Under the pieces are notes generated by a model. That model was given only the letters and a program-made list of their open reading frames with translations. It made no database searches and was not told where the DNA came from. The position numbers were made by a program, and so were the translations under genes. From Gari tellinella (Eukaryota > Mollusca > Bivalvia > Cardiida > Psammobiidae), in assembly GCA_922989275.2 (NCBI GenBank), contig OV277863.1:48528999-48592998 (forward strand): DNA of 64,000 nt. The letters are read 5' to 3'. Below are positions 30,051 through 41,739 of this stretch, one piece after another; positions within the stretch are counted from its first letter, which is position 1; each line of letters opens with the position of its first letter.

Positions 30051-31599
30051 TAGGTGACATTCTGCTTTACTTTCAACCTGCTTTAAGTGGTCAACCTGTC
30101 TTCAACAATAGAACTTACAACTTAACCTAATTTAGTGGTTGCAAACTCTAAGAAGACTCCTGAGTCCTGACACACTACCGGAAGAAGAAGAAGATTTTCA
30201 ACTCAGCTCAAAAGCTTTATCACCTTAGACTAGGGGTGAAACGATTAAAAAAAATTCAATTCAATTTCGATTTTTTTATAATACGATTCGATTATTTTCA
30301 ATTTGATTCGATTTAGAATTGCAATAAATAAATGCACTAAGTAGATGACATCCATCAAAATAATATGCATGAGCATTCAGAGCCAAAAAGTATGGTTCAA
30401 GTTTGGAAAACTGGAAGGGTTCATATATGACTTAGATCTACTTAGATCTATATGCTTTTAATAATGGCAATTTAAAATGTTACAACTGATTTATTATGCG
30501 AATGGTTTGCAGTGTTGACATACCAATCTATGCTATTATGATCTTCTATGCACAAGCAGTGTAGACCTTTGCCATCAACCCTTTACAGCTGTCTGATAAT
30601 GGTCTACTCCTATAGCAAGGTACAGAAGGGCGTAAAGGAGTGGAGAGTTAATCATCTTGAATGAAAATTATAATAAATTAATAATCATTACATCTATATA
30701 TCACTATTCCAGTGCCCCAGATAAGAAATTGGTTAATAGGGCACTTCACTCCTCTCTTTCAAATTAATAGAGTGAAATGAAAAATAATAGAGTAACTGCT
30801 AATTTTTTTAACTCGTGTCGCTGAAATAAGCTGTTACAAAGTAAAATTTGAGGTATTGATAAGCACCCATCAATCTAAGAGGTATGCCATTTATATACAG
30901 AAAGACATAGCACACAGTTATTTGTAACTAATGTTTAACTCTTTAAAACTGTTGTAACTGTAGCTAGTCTAACAGTTTAATACAATTAAGGCCGACGGTT
31001 TCAACCCTGTTGAAACTACCTAAGGCAACAGGTTCCAAACACGTTCTGGAACCGGTCTGATCTGAAACAGCTTCAAACCGCTGTTTCATACACAGGCTTG
31101 TAGCTTAAAACTGCGACCTGCTCACTTAGTTCCACACTGGTTCTAAATCCTCTCTCGAAGCAAAGCAGAGCAATGTTCGTGAGAACCCGGGATAGAACCT
31201 CGGCAGAAGCTTCTCGAGCAAAGTGCCAGCTCTGTAGCAATAAGCTAGTACTAAAAGCCTTTAGACTGCTTCTAGTTGGAGAACGATGTTACCATTCGCT
31301 CTCCCGAGCCAATTAACTAATCTACTGAAATGCACGCTCTTATATACCCATTAGCTATACGGAACGTTTGTGTCCGTTCGTTCTTTTTAACGAAATGTCC
31401 GTGCAGTTGTGTTTTGTACCGAAGTAATCTCGATGCGTTTTCATCTTTATATGCTAAATTGTGATCGGAATTAATAAGTAATCAACCAAGAACTAAATTA
31501 TAATAGAAAACTAACGCAGATCTATATACACAATCAAACATATCGGCTATAAAGAACAATTTTAAAAGTGATACTCTTCACTCCCTGTTTGACATTATC
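30051..31599. other. Stretch without a recognised gene
   Basis: It contains an HP-G relic (30190-30230) and an AT-rich low-complexity run with repeated ATTCGAT (30240-30335). From about 30960 onward the sequence is more mixed in composition and looks unique. I see no exon supported by splice sites and similarity. Confidence 0.5.
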
Positions 31600-32110
31600 T
31601 ATTAGCGAGAACAATGCCATACCGCCGAAACAGGCTTCGCGGAAGCGCATTTCACTACACAAGCGCCTTTGCTACCCGGATGATGACGTCAAACTTCCGG
31701 CATAATAAGAATTCCCGGCGCTGCATTTACAGCCGAAGGTTAGTTTGAATAACTGGTATTTGTTTTAACAATCATGTTGTTTGATTACTTTAGTTTAAAT
31801 GTTATTTTCAGTTAGAAAACTATTTTTCTCCATATTCGTCAGAGACATACAAACAGGGATTCCCAGGTCGGGATTTTTCCTTCTTTCTCTTTGTAACAGG
31901 TGTCCATTGAAAGGAAGTGACGTAGTTTGAGGCAGTCACGTGACTTTGCCTTCACCCGCGCTTATTTAACAACGCCGCCATATTGAAAAAACAACCGCAT
32001 AGTGATCAGTTGTGTTTCAGATATTCTCTTTATAGCGTTTTAATACGATATTTTGTGATTATATTCGTATTAAACTCAATAAATATGAGTTGTGGATTAA
32101 ACAGAAGCTA
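31600..32110 (-). promoter_or_regulatory. Candidate promoter region of the CP2 gene
   Basis: This stretch is richer in CpG than its surroundings. It holds a cAMP-response palindrome TGACGTCA (31684-31691), an ETS-like ACTTCCGG (31693-31700), a USF/CLEAR-type GTCACGTGAC (31935-31944) and, on the minus strand, CAATATGGCGGC (31974-31985), close to the YY1 motif AAnATGGCGGC. The motif set is typical of TATA-less promoters. The YY1-like orientation favours minus-strand transcription, toward the CP2 exons about 4 kb away. No transcript start is visible, and a divergent plus-strand promoter is possible. Confidence 0.35.
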
Positions 32111-32394
32111 TTTCCCGTGTTTTTGCTGTTAAATCGATGACTACTCGGTGTTGCTTTTTATTTATTTTTTTTAACTTGTTAATGAAAAACTTGCTTCTCG
32201 ACGGCGTGAACGCGGCATTTTCTTCATTCATGATTATCTGAAATCTTTTATATAATTATTTTATGTAATTGACAATGTGTTGCATCATTAAAGTGAAAAA
32301 ATGATGAATAAATGAGCAGAAAAAAATGATGTGGAAAATGGCGACTCGCGTACCAGCGGTATAAGCCAAATGGCTAGCCGTAAATGCTTGGATC

Positions 32395-33670
32395 TTCAGA
32401 GTCAGGTTTCAAATGTTAATAAGAATCAAATTTCCATGTAGCTGAGTCTTAGTTAAGTCGTGGCCTTATTTTCTTGTTCATATGTCGATGCATTTGCTAC
32501 AAAATTTAATTTTAAAAAGACCACCCACAGGAGTGCCGAATATAAAGAGATGAAACTGAGCCTGGCTACGCTTAAAACTTTGGTTTGCACTTTCAAATAT
32601 TACCAAAAAAGTTGTTTTTCACGTAGCCCAGACTTAGTTTTAGTGTTGGTTAAATTTCCATGTCCATATGTCAATGCATTCTGCTACAAATTTCAATTTT
32701 AATGAGGCCATCTGCTGAAGATGGATATAAAAAGATGAAACAGGCGCCTTGCCGTAACGGCTTTATACTACAGTTTGAGCTTTTAAAATTTCATAAAAAT
32801 GAGTTTTCAATGTAGCTCGGACTTATTTCAAGTTGTTGCCTAATTTTCATGTCCATATGTTGATGCATTCTGTTACAATTTTTATTTTTTAAGAGACCAC
32901 CCACTGGAGCGCCGAATAAAAAGAGATGAAACTTAGCCTTGCTACGCTTAAAACTTTGGTTTGCACTTTCAAATATTACCAAAAAAGTTGTTTTTCACGT
33001 AGCCCAGACTTAGTTTTAGTGTTGGTTAAATTTCCATGTCCATATGTAAATGCATTCTGCTACAAATTTCAATTTTAATGAGACCATCTGCTGAAGATGG
33101 ATATAAAAAGATGAAACAGGCGCCTTGCCGTAAAGGCTTTAAACTACAGTTTGAGCTTTTAAAATTTCATAAAAATGAGTTTTCAATGTAGCTCGGACTT
33201 ATTTCAAGTTGTTGCCTAATTTTCATGTCCATATGTCGATGCATTCTGTTACAATTTTTAAATTTTAAAAGAGACCACCCACTGAAGCGCCGAATAAAAA
33301 GAGATGAAAATTAGCCTTGCTACGCTTAAAACTTTGGTTTGCACTTTCAAATATTACCAAAAAAGTTGTTTTTCACGTAGCCCAGACTTAGTTTTAGTGT
33401 TGGTTAAATTTCCATGTTCATATGTCAATGCATTTTGCTAGAAATTGAATATTAATGAGACCATCTGATGTAGCTGGATATAAAAAGATTGAACAGGCGC
33501 CCTGCCGTAAAGGCTTAAAACTTCAATTTGAGCTTTTAAAATTTCATAAGAAATCAGTTTTCAATGTAGCTCGGACTTATTTCAAGTTGTGGCCTAAGCA
33601 TTCTGCTACAAATTTTAATTTTAATGAGACCACCCACTGGAGCGCCGAAAATAAAGAGATGGGTTCATTT
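32395..33670. repeat. Satellite-like tandem repeat, ~378 bp dimeric unit
   Basis: CTTAAAACTTTGGTTTGCAC recurs at about 32570, 32947 and 33326, spacing 377 and 379 bp. Each unit is two diverged halves of about 189 bp, one with GACCATCTGCTGAAGATGGA and CAGGCGCCTTGCCGTAA, the other with GACCACCCACTGGAGCGCCG. About 3.3 units are present and the last is partial. The short frames inside (80-90 codons) are by-products. Confidence 0.92.
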
Positions 33671-33727
33671 ACACCTTCGTGCAAACTGTTTCTTTTATTT
33701 AGTCGGCATTTACCAAACAATAATTAA

Positions 33728-34525
33728 CGAGTGTACGTCGTACCCAGTTAATTGATGCTTGGACTTTTTTCAGATTATTCTTACTTCTAACTGTCAAAAC
33801 TCGAAAATGACGCGTCTTTTAAGAACTGTGGTAGTATTTAATAACTGCGGAAAATAATAAAGAAGCAAGTGATAATTATTTCCAAATTCTATACATAAGT
33901 TTGTTATGGCGAAATCCATAATACCTTGATTTAATCATCAGGTATGATGATAATAATTATTAGATCTAGATCTACGATAAAAATAATCTGATAATCAGAG
34001 CGATATTGTGCTGATCTAGACCTAAATATTGAACTGGCTTAGATCTACCAACTCGTTTACAAATCAGCATTTTCTACCTGGTTCGTCTCGGTTTAAGAAT
34101 TCAACGTTACAGAAATTCTAAATGAAAAAAAATAAAATTAAACATCACTAGATTTACATATTGTACGGATATATCTAGTTCGTTTTTCTTTCTTAATTTA
34201 ATCATCGCGATTCTCTAGATCCCGATCTGATAGAGCGATCTTACTTTAGTCCAAAACCGATTTTAGTTGGATCTAGTTTTATCGTTTTAATTTCTAGGTG
34301 TTTGTTTACACTTGTCATTTCTGTCCACAAAATAAAATTAAAACAACTTTTAGATAGGCCTAAATGAATTTTAATTTAAGATTTAAATTCGAGTTTTATG
34401 GTAGACTCTAGACTTTAAAGCAGCGTACACGTAGCGTAGATCTAGATCTATACAAAACCACTAAGAGCTAGAAGTGTCTAATCTTCTTCTTTTTTTATTT
34501 TTAGATCTTGGCTTTTTGTTTCGAT
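33728..34525. other. Stretch without a recognised gene
   Basis: AT-rich sequence with many short AGATCTAGATCT motifs. No exon, RNA gene or repeat family was recognised. Confidence 0.5.
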
Positions 34526-34748
34526 TTAACCCTTTCCCCCATAAATACGCCTTTTAACGCCTTTTCTTAATTCCTTCATATACTGAAGAAATTAGTTTCA
34601 ATATTATACTGTCACAAATAAAAATCATATGAAATATTTTCTGTATTTTAGCAGATAAAAGCTTAAAGCAGGCTGAAAGTACTTTCAACCTGTCTTAAGT
34701 GGTCACATTTTTTCAGAAGTAGAAACAGGCTATGGGGTAAAGGGTTAA
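34526..34748. mobile_element. HP-B hairpin element with shortened core
   Basis: TTAACCCTTTCCCCCATAAA at the left and CTATGGGGTAAAGGGTTAA at the right. The core lacks its central part (GAAAGTACTTTC). Confidence 0.85.
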
Positions 34749-35129
34749 AGGCTCATGGCGTGTAATGGCATATTTAAGTAGCTAGCCTGTGTTTGAAATC
34801 ACAACCCTGTTTGACAAGTGCGGCTAATTAGATTACGTAATATGGATCTTTATGCCCTGCAGGCCTCAAGCTTCTTGCTTCTTCACAGAGGGGGTCTTAG
34901 GCAGAAAAGGGGTTGTGTATAAACATTTCCGGTCCATATTGTACAATTTGCAAGGCAGCTTAATTGATTAGTGGTTGATGATGAATGTCAGCATGAAATT
35001 AGATCTAGATCAAAGCTGCCTGCTGAAATATATTCTGAATCAGTTTCGATTATGATTTTCATAGATCTTTATATTAGCTCCAGATATAAAACGATAAATA
35101 AAAAACGACATTAATACAATAAATGAACA

Positions 35130-35690
35130 CTCGGGTCACGTTATCTAGAGTGTCCAGTTTTGACCCAGATCAGAATATTAAATACTTTGTTCAGCAGACA
35201 ATAAAACAGTTTGGATCTTAATCAGACATTGCGTGTCTAAATGCTAGATGATAAATTGATAATCCACATTTGTCATGTCAATGACTGTGCAAAAAGTTCA
35301 GCAACAGTTTGGATCCAACTGAGATATTGAGAAACTCTGTGATTGAAATATCCAAACTAGGGTTTTAATGTATTGAAAAGCTCATTGGAGAAACTTTGAT
35401 CCATACGAGAGACTGGCATTTACAGTTAGGACCCAGATCGGAATCAAAACTGACTGTACTTAAAGGTCAGCAACAGTTTGGATCCAAATGAAATATTGAG
35501 AAACTCTGTGATTGATTTAGATCCAAACGATATATTTTAATGTATTGAAAAGTTCTTTGGAAAGAAACATTGACTCCTAAGAGTGACTGACAAACAGTTA
35601 GAACCCAGATCGGAATCAAAGCTGACCGTGCTAAGAGTTCAGCAACAGTTTGGATCCAAATGCGATATTGAGAAGCAACCGAATTCAAAA
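35130..35690. repeat. Tandem repeat, ~170 bp unit
   Basis: CAGCAACAGTTTGGATCCAA starts units at about 35301, 35468 and 35641. A more diverged unit precedes them. Other shared blocks are TTTTAATGTATTGAAAAG and ACCCAGATCGGAATCAAA. Confidence 0.88.
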
Positions 35691-35759
35691 AAAAAGTCTG
35701 CTTTAATCTACAATTTAGATCTACTAAGATTAAGACACAATTTCTTATGGTACTTTTCA

Positions 35760-36310
35760 AGACTATAAAGTGGAAGAATTTTCTGTAGTCAAGGAATCAT
35801 ATAAAGGTATGAAAAATCACTGTACTAATTGCATATGGAAATCATAGGCAGTTATTACTTTTTGTATCCAACCCGAAATCTCTATCGTCTGTCACTCGGA
35901 TAAATGATTTCCCTAGACGCTTGACATGCGATTCATCCAGGTAATCGAGGTCGGTCCAGACGCTTGGATATCGATTTTTGGTAAGCGCTGCGTCGTATCC
36001 ACTGACGCTTATCTTGAGCATCTGTTCTCGTGTTTACCCGGTCAAATCTCGCTCAACGGTCTCGATAGCGAGATTCACCGTACCTGGGTATCCATCTATC
36101 TATCTCTGGATACTGCCAACCCCTCTTGCGAGTATTATAGGCAGGAAAAAGTGCACGTCGGAGTGTTAGTAAAGTGAAAGAGTAAAAGGACCTGGCAATA
36201 ATTGTTGTCAGGAAAGAGTGAATCTAAAGGATCAACTATTCAACAAGATCAGTTCATTAAAATATTAGTTAAGTGAAGGTTCTTAAAAAATGTGAGGTTA
36301 AAAACACTGC
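35760..36310. other. Stretch without a recognised gene
   Basis: It contains an 83-codon plus-strand frame (35926-36177) of no recognised family. It directly follows the tandem repeat and precedes the LINE fragment. Confidence 0.4.
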
Positions 36311-36318
36311 ATACGAGG

Positions 36319-37182
36319 CTAATACTGCACTCCTACCACTGCCCTTTTAAACTGATCAAAATCAGTAAGGGTAGCAATATCAGTAGGGAGTTGATTCCAG
36401 AGAGTGATGCTGTGGGGGAAAAACGAGTACTTCTGATAGTCTGAATTTACTTGAACTTGTCTTAATGTTAGAGGGTGCATGTGCCTTGTAAATCTGGTGG
36501 GTGTTTGTATGTATTGTGGTAGAGGCACAGCAACTAGGTTGTAATAAATCTTGAAGAACATTATCAGTCTACAATCATATCTACGATGTTCTAGGGACCT
36601 CCATCCCAAACCCTCCTGCATAGCGGAGACACTAGAGAGAGGGGAGTAGTTGTGTAGCACCCATCTGGTTGCGCGGCGCTGGACCTTTTCTACCCTTTGT
36701 ATGGCAGTTTTTGTGTAGGGGCACCAAACTGAAGAAGCATACTCCAACTGTGGCCGGACCAGGGACTTGTATGCCAATGCTCTTACCTTTTCATTACGTG
36801 TTGTGATGTTTCTTTTGATGTAACCGAGGGATCTGTTTGCATTATTGGTGATTCTGGTGATGTGATTATTGAAGTTGAGGTCTGAAGAGATATTTAATCC
36901 TAGGTATTTGGCTTCAGACACAGGTTCAAGAGGTTGTCCATGGAGAAAGTATTTATGTTTAATGATGTTTTTATTTCTACTGATGTGAAGGACCTGACAC
37001 TTTGACGGGTTAAATTCCATATCCCACTGCTTTTCCCATTCCTGCAACTTGTCAAGATCCTGCTGTAGGGATGAGCAGTCTGATAGAGAGTTAACAGTGA
37101 GATAGATGGCCGTGTCATCCGCAAAAAGACATCCCTGTTTGTATGTCTCTGATATTCGTTCAATGTATCTCCCAGTTTCCAT
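36319..37182 (-). mobile_element. Non-LTR retrotransposon fragment (reverse transcriptase C-terminal part)
   Basis: A 287-codon minus-strand frame begins just before GCLFADDTAIYL, the FADD catalytic motif of reverse transcriptase. It continues through motifs typical of Jockey/CR1-type LINE ORF2 C-termini: FNPSKCQVLHIS, EAKYLGLNISSDLNF, KSLVRPQLEYASSVWCPYTK, KVQRRATRWV and SFFPHSITLWNQLPTDI, ending in a stop at the usual end of such ORFs. The endonuclease, ORF1 and the first half of the polymerase are absent, so this is a 5'-truncated, dead copy. The frame is intact over its length, so the insertion is fairly young. Confidence 0.93.
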
Positions 37183-37189
37183 TTAAATT

Positions 37190-39120
37190 GGTTACCTTTA
37201 TAGTCCGTTTTCGCTAAGGGTTCCGGACAAACGGATGAAGAGGATATATGATATATTTTGATGGCAACATGAAGTTAGGTAATTTAAATACTCTCTGGTT
37301 TTTTTTTATCTGGAGCTCCTTACTATCACTTTCAGAAGTTGAACACAGTGTTATGTCATTCAATACAGACCTGTAACAACAGTTTGAAATTTTTTATAAC
37401 TTAAATTCTTTGCATTGTTGCTATGTTGTTGCAAACAAAAAGTCCTTGGCTTTTTGTAATGTTTACAAATACATGCTCCTGTATGTGGACAGCCATGTTT
37501 ACTTTATTGGATACGGGGCTATAAACAATATGCTACTACTTAATAGTAACGGATGGATTCTATGAACTGATTTCTTTTACAATTGAATTATCATTTATTA
37601 AAGAAGAAGCAATATAGTAATTCATTATCTGACAGTTTAAAATTACCTTAAAAAGTGAGAATTTCCCACTCTCTGACAGCGTAATGGCGGGTTTGTTGAC
37701 AAGCCTTGCAAAATTTACGACTTCTTCCAATTTTGAGTTTGATTTATTGTAATATGGTTTACTCTGAAGTGTTACTAATGAAACATAATTAGAACTATAA
37801 TTATCGAAAAATATGGAAAATAAGTTATTTTCATACTAATAAATAGCAAAACAAACCAAAAAACGAATGTCGTAAAATTTATGCTGTGGCTATAAACCAA
37901 ATTCCAGACTGCACTAGTCATCTACCAAATCAGGAGCGCCACAATGCTTGAGAAAATGCTTATTATTAAATGACTGAGATTTTAATTTTTCATAAAGAGA
38001 ATACATGGAGAACAATGCTTGAGAATTTATTTTTCATCAAAATACAGGTAAAAACTAGGTAAATGCCTGAGAGTACCGACATGCAGCTAGACTCGCGACA
38101 CCCCTTGATCGGTCCCCCCCTCGATTGAAACAAATTTTAATACCGGTTTGCGAGGAATTCATTATACAGGGAATGTCAATTAGGCTATGGACCAACAGTG
38201 GTGTCAATCCAAAAATAACAAAACTCAAACAGGTTTTTATTCACTCATCTTCAGACAATCAGACAGGACATAATTGTATGGTATGGCAATGTACGTCCCT
38301 CCACCAATCCCTTGGTCTGTCCAGGATCTGCACTACACTATAACTTATTCAATGTCCCAGTGCAATAAAACCCAATTCATCCATCTTAGTCCATCCTGGT
38401 TTTCCACACTTTTCTCAGAAAGGCTTCAAATGACATGAAGCTTTTCAAAAACTGCAATTGTGTTCATGTGCCGTCAAAATTCGCAAAGTTTTCAATGAGT
38501 GATGCCACTTTTTAACTTAATATATTAGAAATTCAATTTTCTTCACCTTTTTTCAACATGCTTTCGAAACTGAAATTTGATACATGACATTGTTTTCATG
38601 AACTGCAAAAATTTGTGTTCGAAGCTGAAATTTGGTATACATGACATTTTTTTTACGAACTGCAAATTATGTTCTCATTTTCTCAAAATTCATCAAGTTT
38701 TATGAGTAATGCCCCTTTTTTGGCTCAAGTGAGCCTATTGGGATCATAAGTTATGAATGATGTGCGAGTCTAGCTCCCCCTACAAAAAATTCTGTCATAC
38801 GGGGTTTACATAGTCTTTCTAAAATAGCTTCAGGTGCTGAGCACACCACTATCAGATAAACCGTGTAACAGCAGCGAGTATGGCGACTGGCTAGAGTTAA
38901 ACTCAGGATCCTTAGTCTGTACCTGTGTTTCCACGCAGTTTGAATACACTGTATTTACTCTGTGGTGTGACTTGTTATAAACATTCAACTATTATTTATA
39001 GCAGACGATGCATTATAAGACATGCACATTACAAAAATCTTTAGGGTCTTTAAGCAGTTTACTGCTTTATAATGCATGGCAAGGGTAATGCAGAAACTCC
39101 ATAATTAGCTTTCTGCATTA
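37190..39120. other. Stretch without a recognised gene
   Basis: AT-rich. 38370-38760 resembles dispersed sequence also seen at 45640-45765 and 46065-46190 (GACATTGTTTTCATGAACTG, CATGAGTTATGCCCC-like), so it is an old repeat. No exon was identified. Confidence 0.5.
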
Positions 39121-39125
39121 CTTTT

Positions 39126-39309
39126 CTACATTAAACTGAAATCCCGAGCCTGCAGTACTCCAGTACTTTGATTAACTTTAGATATTATAAATTCATTCAC
39201 CCCGAAGTCATCCTGTTCATATGCCAGTCCTAAGGGCAGAGACAATGTGAATGGAACCGGGGATGATGGTGATGTCATCCCATATCCCACCGCTGCCACC
39301 AAATTTGCA
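39126..39309 (-). pseudogene. Possible coding remnant cut by a SINE
   Basis: A minus-strand frame ends in a stop at 39126 and reads AVGYGMTSPSSPVPFTLSLP, LGLAYEQDDFGVNEFIISKV and NQSTGVLQARDFSLM. The composition looks protein-like, but the family is not recognised. On its upstream side it runs straight into the SINE at 39310-39570, so any upstream part or acceptor is displaced. It could be a terminal exon, a retrocopy or a chance frame. Confidence 0.25.
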
Positions 39310-39570
39310 ATGTGTACCGGCTGCATGGCTTACTGGTAGAGGGTCCGCTTGCAGTGCGGGAGGTTGTGGGTTCAATCCCAGGCTGGGTCAAACCAAAGAC
39401 TTAAAAATTGATAGTAATGGCTTCCCTCCTTGGCGCTCAGGATTTTGGGTTAGCATTTACAACTGGTTTGTCGGTGTCAGGTTAAAGTGACCAGCCCGAT
39501 ACGGTTCCAATGGTGCACCTAAAAAGTATCCCTGCTTGTAATACCCGAAGAGTGTATAGCAGTATATAGA
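39310..39570 (+). mobile_element. Second tRNA-derived SINE family
   Basis: The head GGCTTACTGGTAGAGGGTCC resembles box A, and GTGGGTTCAATCCCAGGC is box B. The body contains GGTTCCAATGGTGCACCTA, which recurs at 62225-62310, showing dispersal. Exact ends and target duplication are unclear. Confidence 0.7.
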
Positions 39571-40121
39571 AACGTGTACAGTGTTCAACGGTATACCCTG
39601 CCGGTCACCAATCCAGGTACTACAGTCAGACTGTAGAAGCGTTTATATTATACCCATGGGAGTGTGTATGGCACGCTAGGGCAGTCAGAAAATATTGGTG
39701 CAATATTGTGCTCCTTTTGTTTGCGGACAGTAATGAATTAGTTCTAAATTCAATGCAACGGGCTGAAGTTTAAATTATCCCATAATAGCTTTATACAGTA
39801 GTCAGAGTTTAAATCAACATCTTTATAATTAATACATCTTGAATTACATATACTTAAATTATTTCTCAAATAATTTTATTATTTTACGCAGCTGTAGAAT
39901 ATTTAGAATACCGTTCAGTCATTCATGCTAAATTAAAAATGATTAAACGTACACACAACTCAAAGGATATCGATGTGCCACGAAAACGAAAATAGATTTT
40001 GATACTGTAAACACTGCTGTATTTCTTAGAGTTTCTACGACCTATGATTAGAATATTTTATTTGTAAGTACTAAAAGCATTGCAATTTGCTTTGACGCTA
40101 TTTTTGTTCAAACAGTTGGGT

Positions 40122-40130
40122 GTTTAAATA
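40122..40130. repeat. Left 9-bp target-site duplication of the foldback element
   Basis: GTTTAAATA, identical to 41728-41736. Confidence 0.92.
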
Positions 40131-41727
40131 GGCAGTGGCTAGACGTCCGGAACCGGACGGCTAGCCCACCCTCACAGTGTAGGCTAGTCGTCCGGTTCCG
40201 GACGTCTAGCCTACACTGTGAGGGTGGGCTAGACGTCCGGAATAGATTTTCTTTAGAGAATATACTGCTTTGTACGTGGGTTAATGCCTGGATATATACG
40301 GGAAACAACTATAAACCCATTTAACTATCAAAACCATCAATTAGAACGCAAAAAAAAATCAAATTTGAAGGAATTAATGTCCCTTTTAATAAGTAGCTGA
40401 AGAGCGACGTTCGCACCCGCCATTTCAATTGATGGTTGACTTAGGTATCTACAGGTATGTACGCTCCGCTACGCTGACACTTTCGCACCTTGTCGCTATC
40501 ATAACTGACTTGGTTTATCACACTTTCATCTTATATTTAAGGGAGATCTGGATCTAAACCATATGTATTGTAGTTTATATTACATGTAGGCAAATGTAAA
40601 TCAAATATTCTGTCGAAGTAACGATGCTTAAATACGCAAAGTGCGGGTAGCGAAATATCTGCATACATGTAAATAGAACCGTTGATCTACCCCTTTAGAA
40701 CTTATGCCGATGCTTAATAATGGGTTTTGTTTGCATGGATGCTTGCTTAGTTACTTCCGAGGGGTTAACAGTTTGCTGCCTGTGACGAAATACGGAGATA
40801 CCGGCCGTGACAATTAATAAGTTAATATCTGTACTAAAAATACTTTCGGCAACATGATTAGCCTTATCATCATTATGACTTACAATTGAAATTTTAACCC
40901 CTTATTTTAGTATATTCAATTAACCTCTTCTTCATGCATTAATTACAAACAAAGCAACAGAACACAAAGAAATACGAGCGTACATGTGATAATGTGTCGA
41001 TCTATTTCGTGTACAAGCACCTGTATCATATCTCGTTACATTCAATAAAAAATCCGTCCTAACATCTCATTTATTTGGTCTATATAGGTATATATACCTG
41101 TCTTAAGTGGCCACTAAATGATAAGGTATGGCTAGCTCCAAAGAAAGTTATATAAATGGTGTATGGGTTGATATATCTTGGATTCCACGGTCGTACATAT
41201 ATGCAGATGTTTCGCTACCCGCACTTTGCGTAATTAAGCATCATTACTTCGACAGAATATTTGATTTACATTTGCCTACATGTAATATAAACTACAATAC
41301 ATATGGTTTAGATCCAGATCTCTCTTACATATAAGATGAAAGTGTGATAAACCAAGTCAGTTATGATAGCGACAAGGTGCGAAAGTGTCAGCGTACCGAC
41401 CTGTACATAGATACCTAAGTCGACCATCAATTAAAATGGCGGTCGCGAACGTCGCTCGTCAGCTACTTATTAAAAGGGACATTAATTCCTTCAAATTTGA
41501 TTTTTTTTGCGTTCTAATTGATGGTTTTGATAGTTAAATGGATTTATAGTTGTTTCCCGTATATATCCAGGCATTAACCCACGTATAAAGCAGTATATTC
41601 TCTGAAGAAAATCTATTCCGGACGGCTAGCCCACCCTCACAGTGTAGGCTAGACGTCCGGAACCGGACGACTAGCCTACACTGTGAGGGTGGGCTAGCCG
41701 TCCGGTTCCGGACGTCTAGCCACTGCC
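40131..41727. mobile_element. Foldback / Mutator-like element with long inverted repeats
   Basis: The 1597-bp element starts GGCAGTGGCTAGACGTCCGG and ends with its complement. It is flanked on both sides by GTTTAAATA (40122-40130 and 41728-41736), a 9-bp target duplication. The arms run about 550 bp (to about 40680 on the left, from about 41190 on the right) and differ at few positions. Each arm begins with a block of smaller palindromes made of CCGGACGTCTAGCC and CACAGTGTAGGCTAG units. The ~510-bp centre has no convincing coding frame. Long arms, subterminal repeats and 9-bp duplications fit Foldback or Mutator-like elements; it is non-autonomous. Confidence 0.9.
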
Positions 41728-41736
41728 GTTTAAATA
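41728..41736. repeat. Right 9-bp target-site duplication of the foldback element
   Basis: GTTTAAATA, identical to 40122-40130. Confidence 0.92.
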
Positions 41737-41739
41737 TGC

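Noticed and set aside
32460..33727. Short frames of 63-90 codons
   Set aside because: They recur with the 378-bp satellite and have no start or splice context.
35926..36177. 83-codon plus-strand frame
   Set aside because: No similarity or splice support was recognised; it could be chance or an old repeat.
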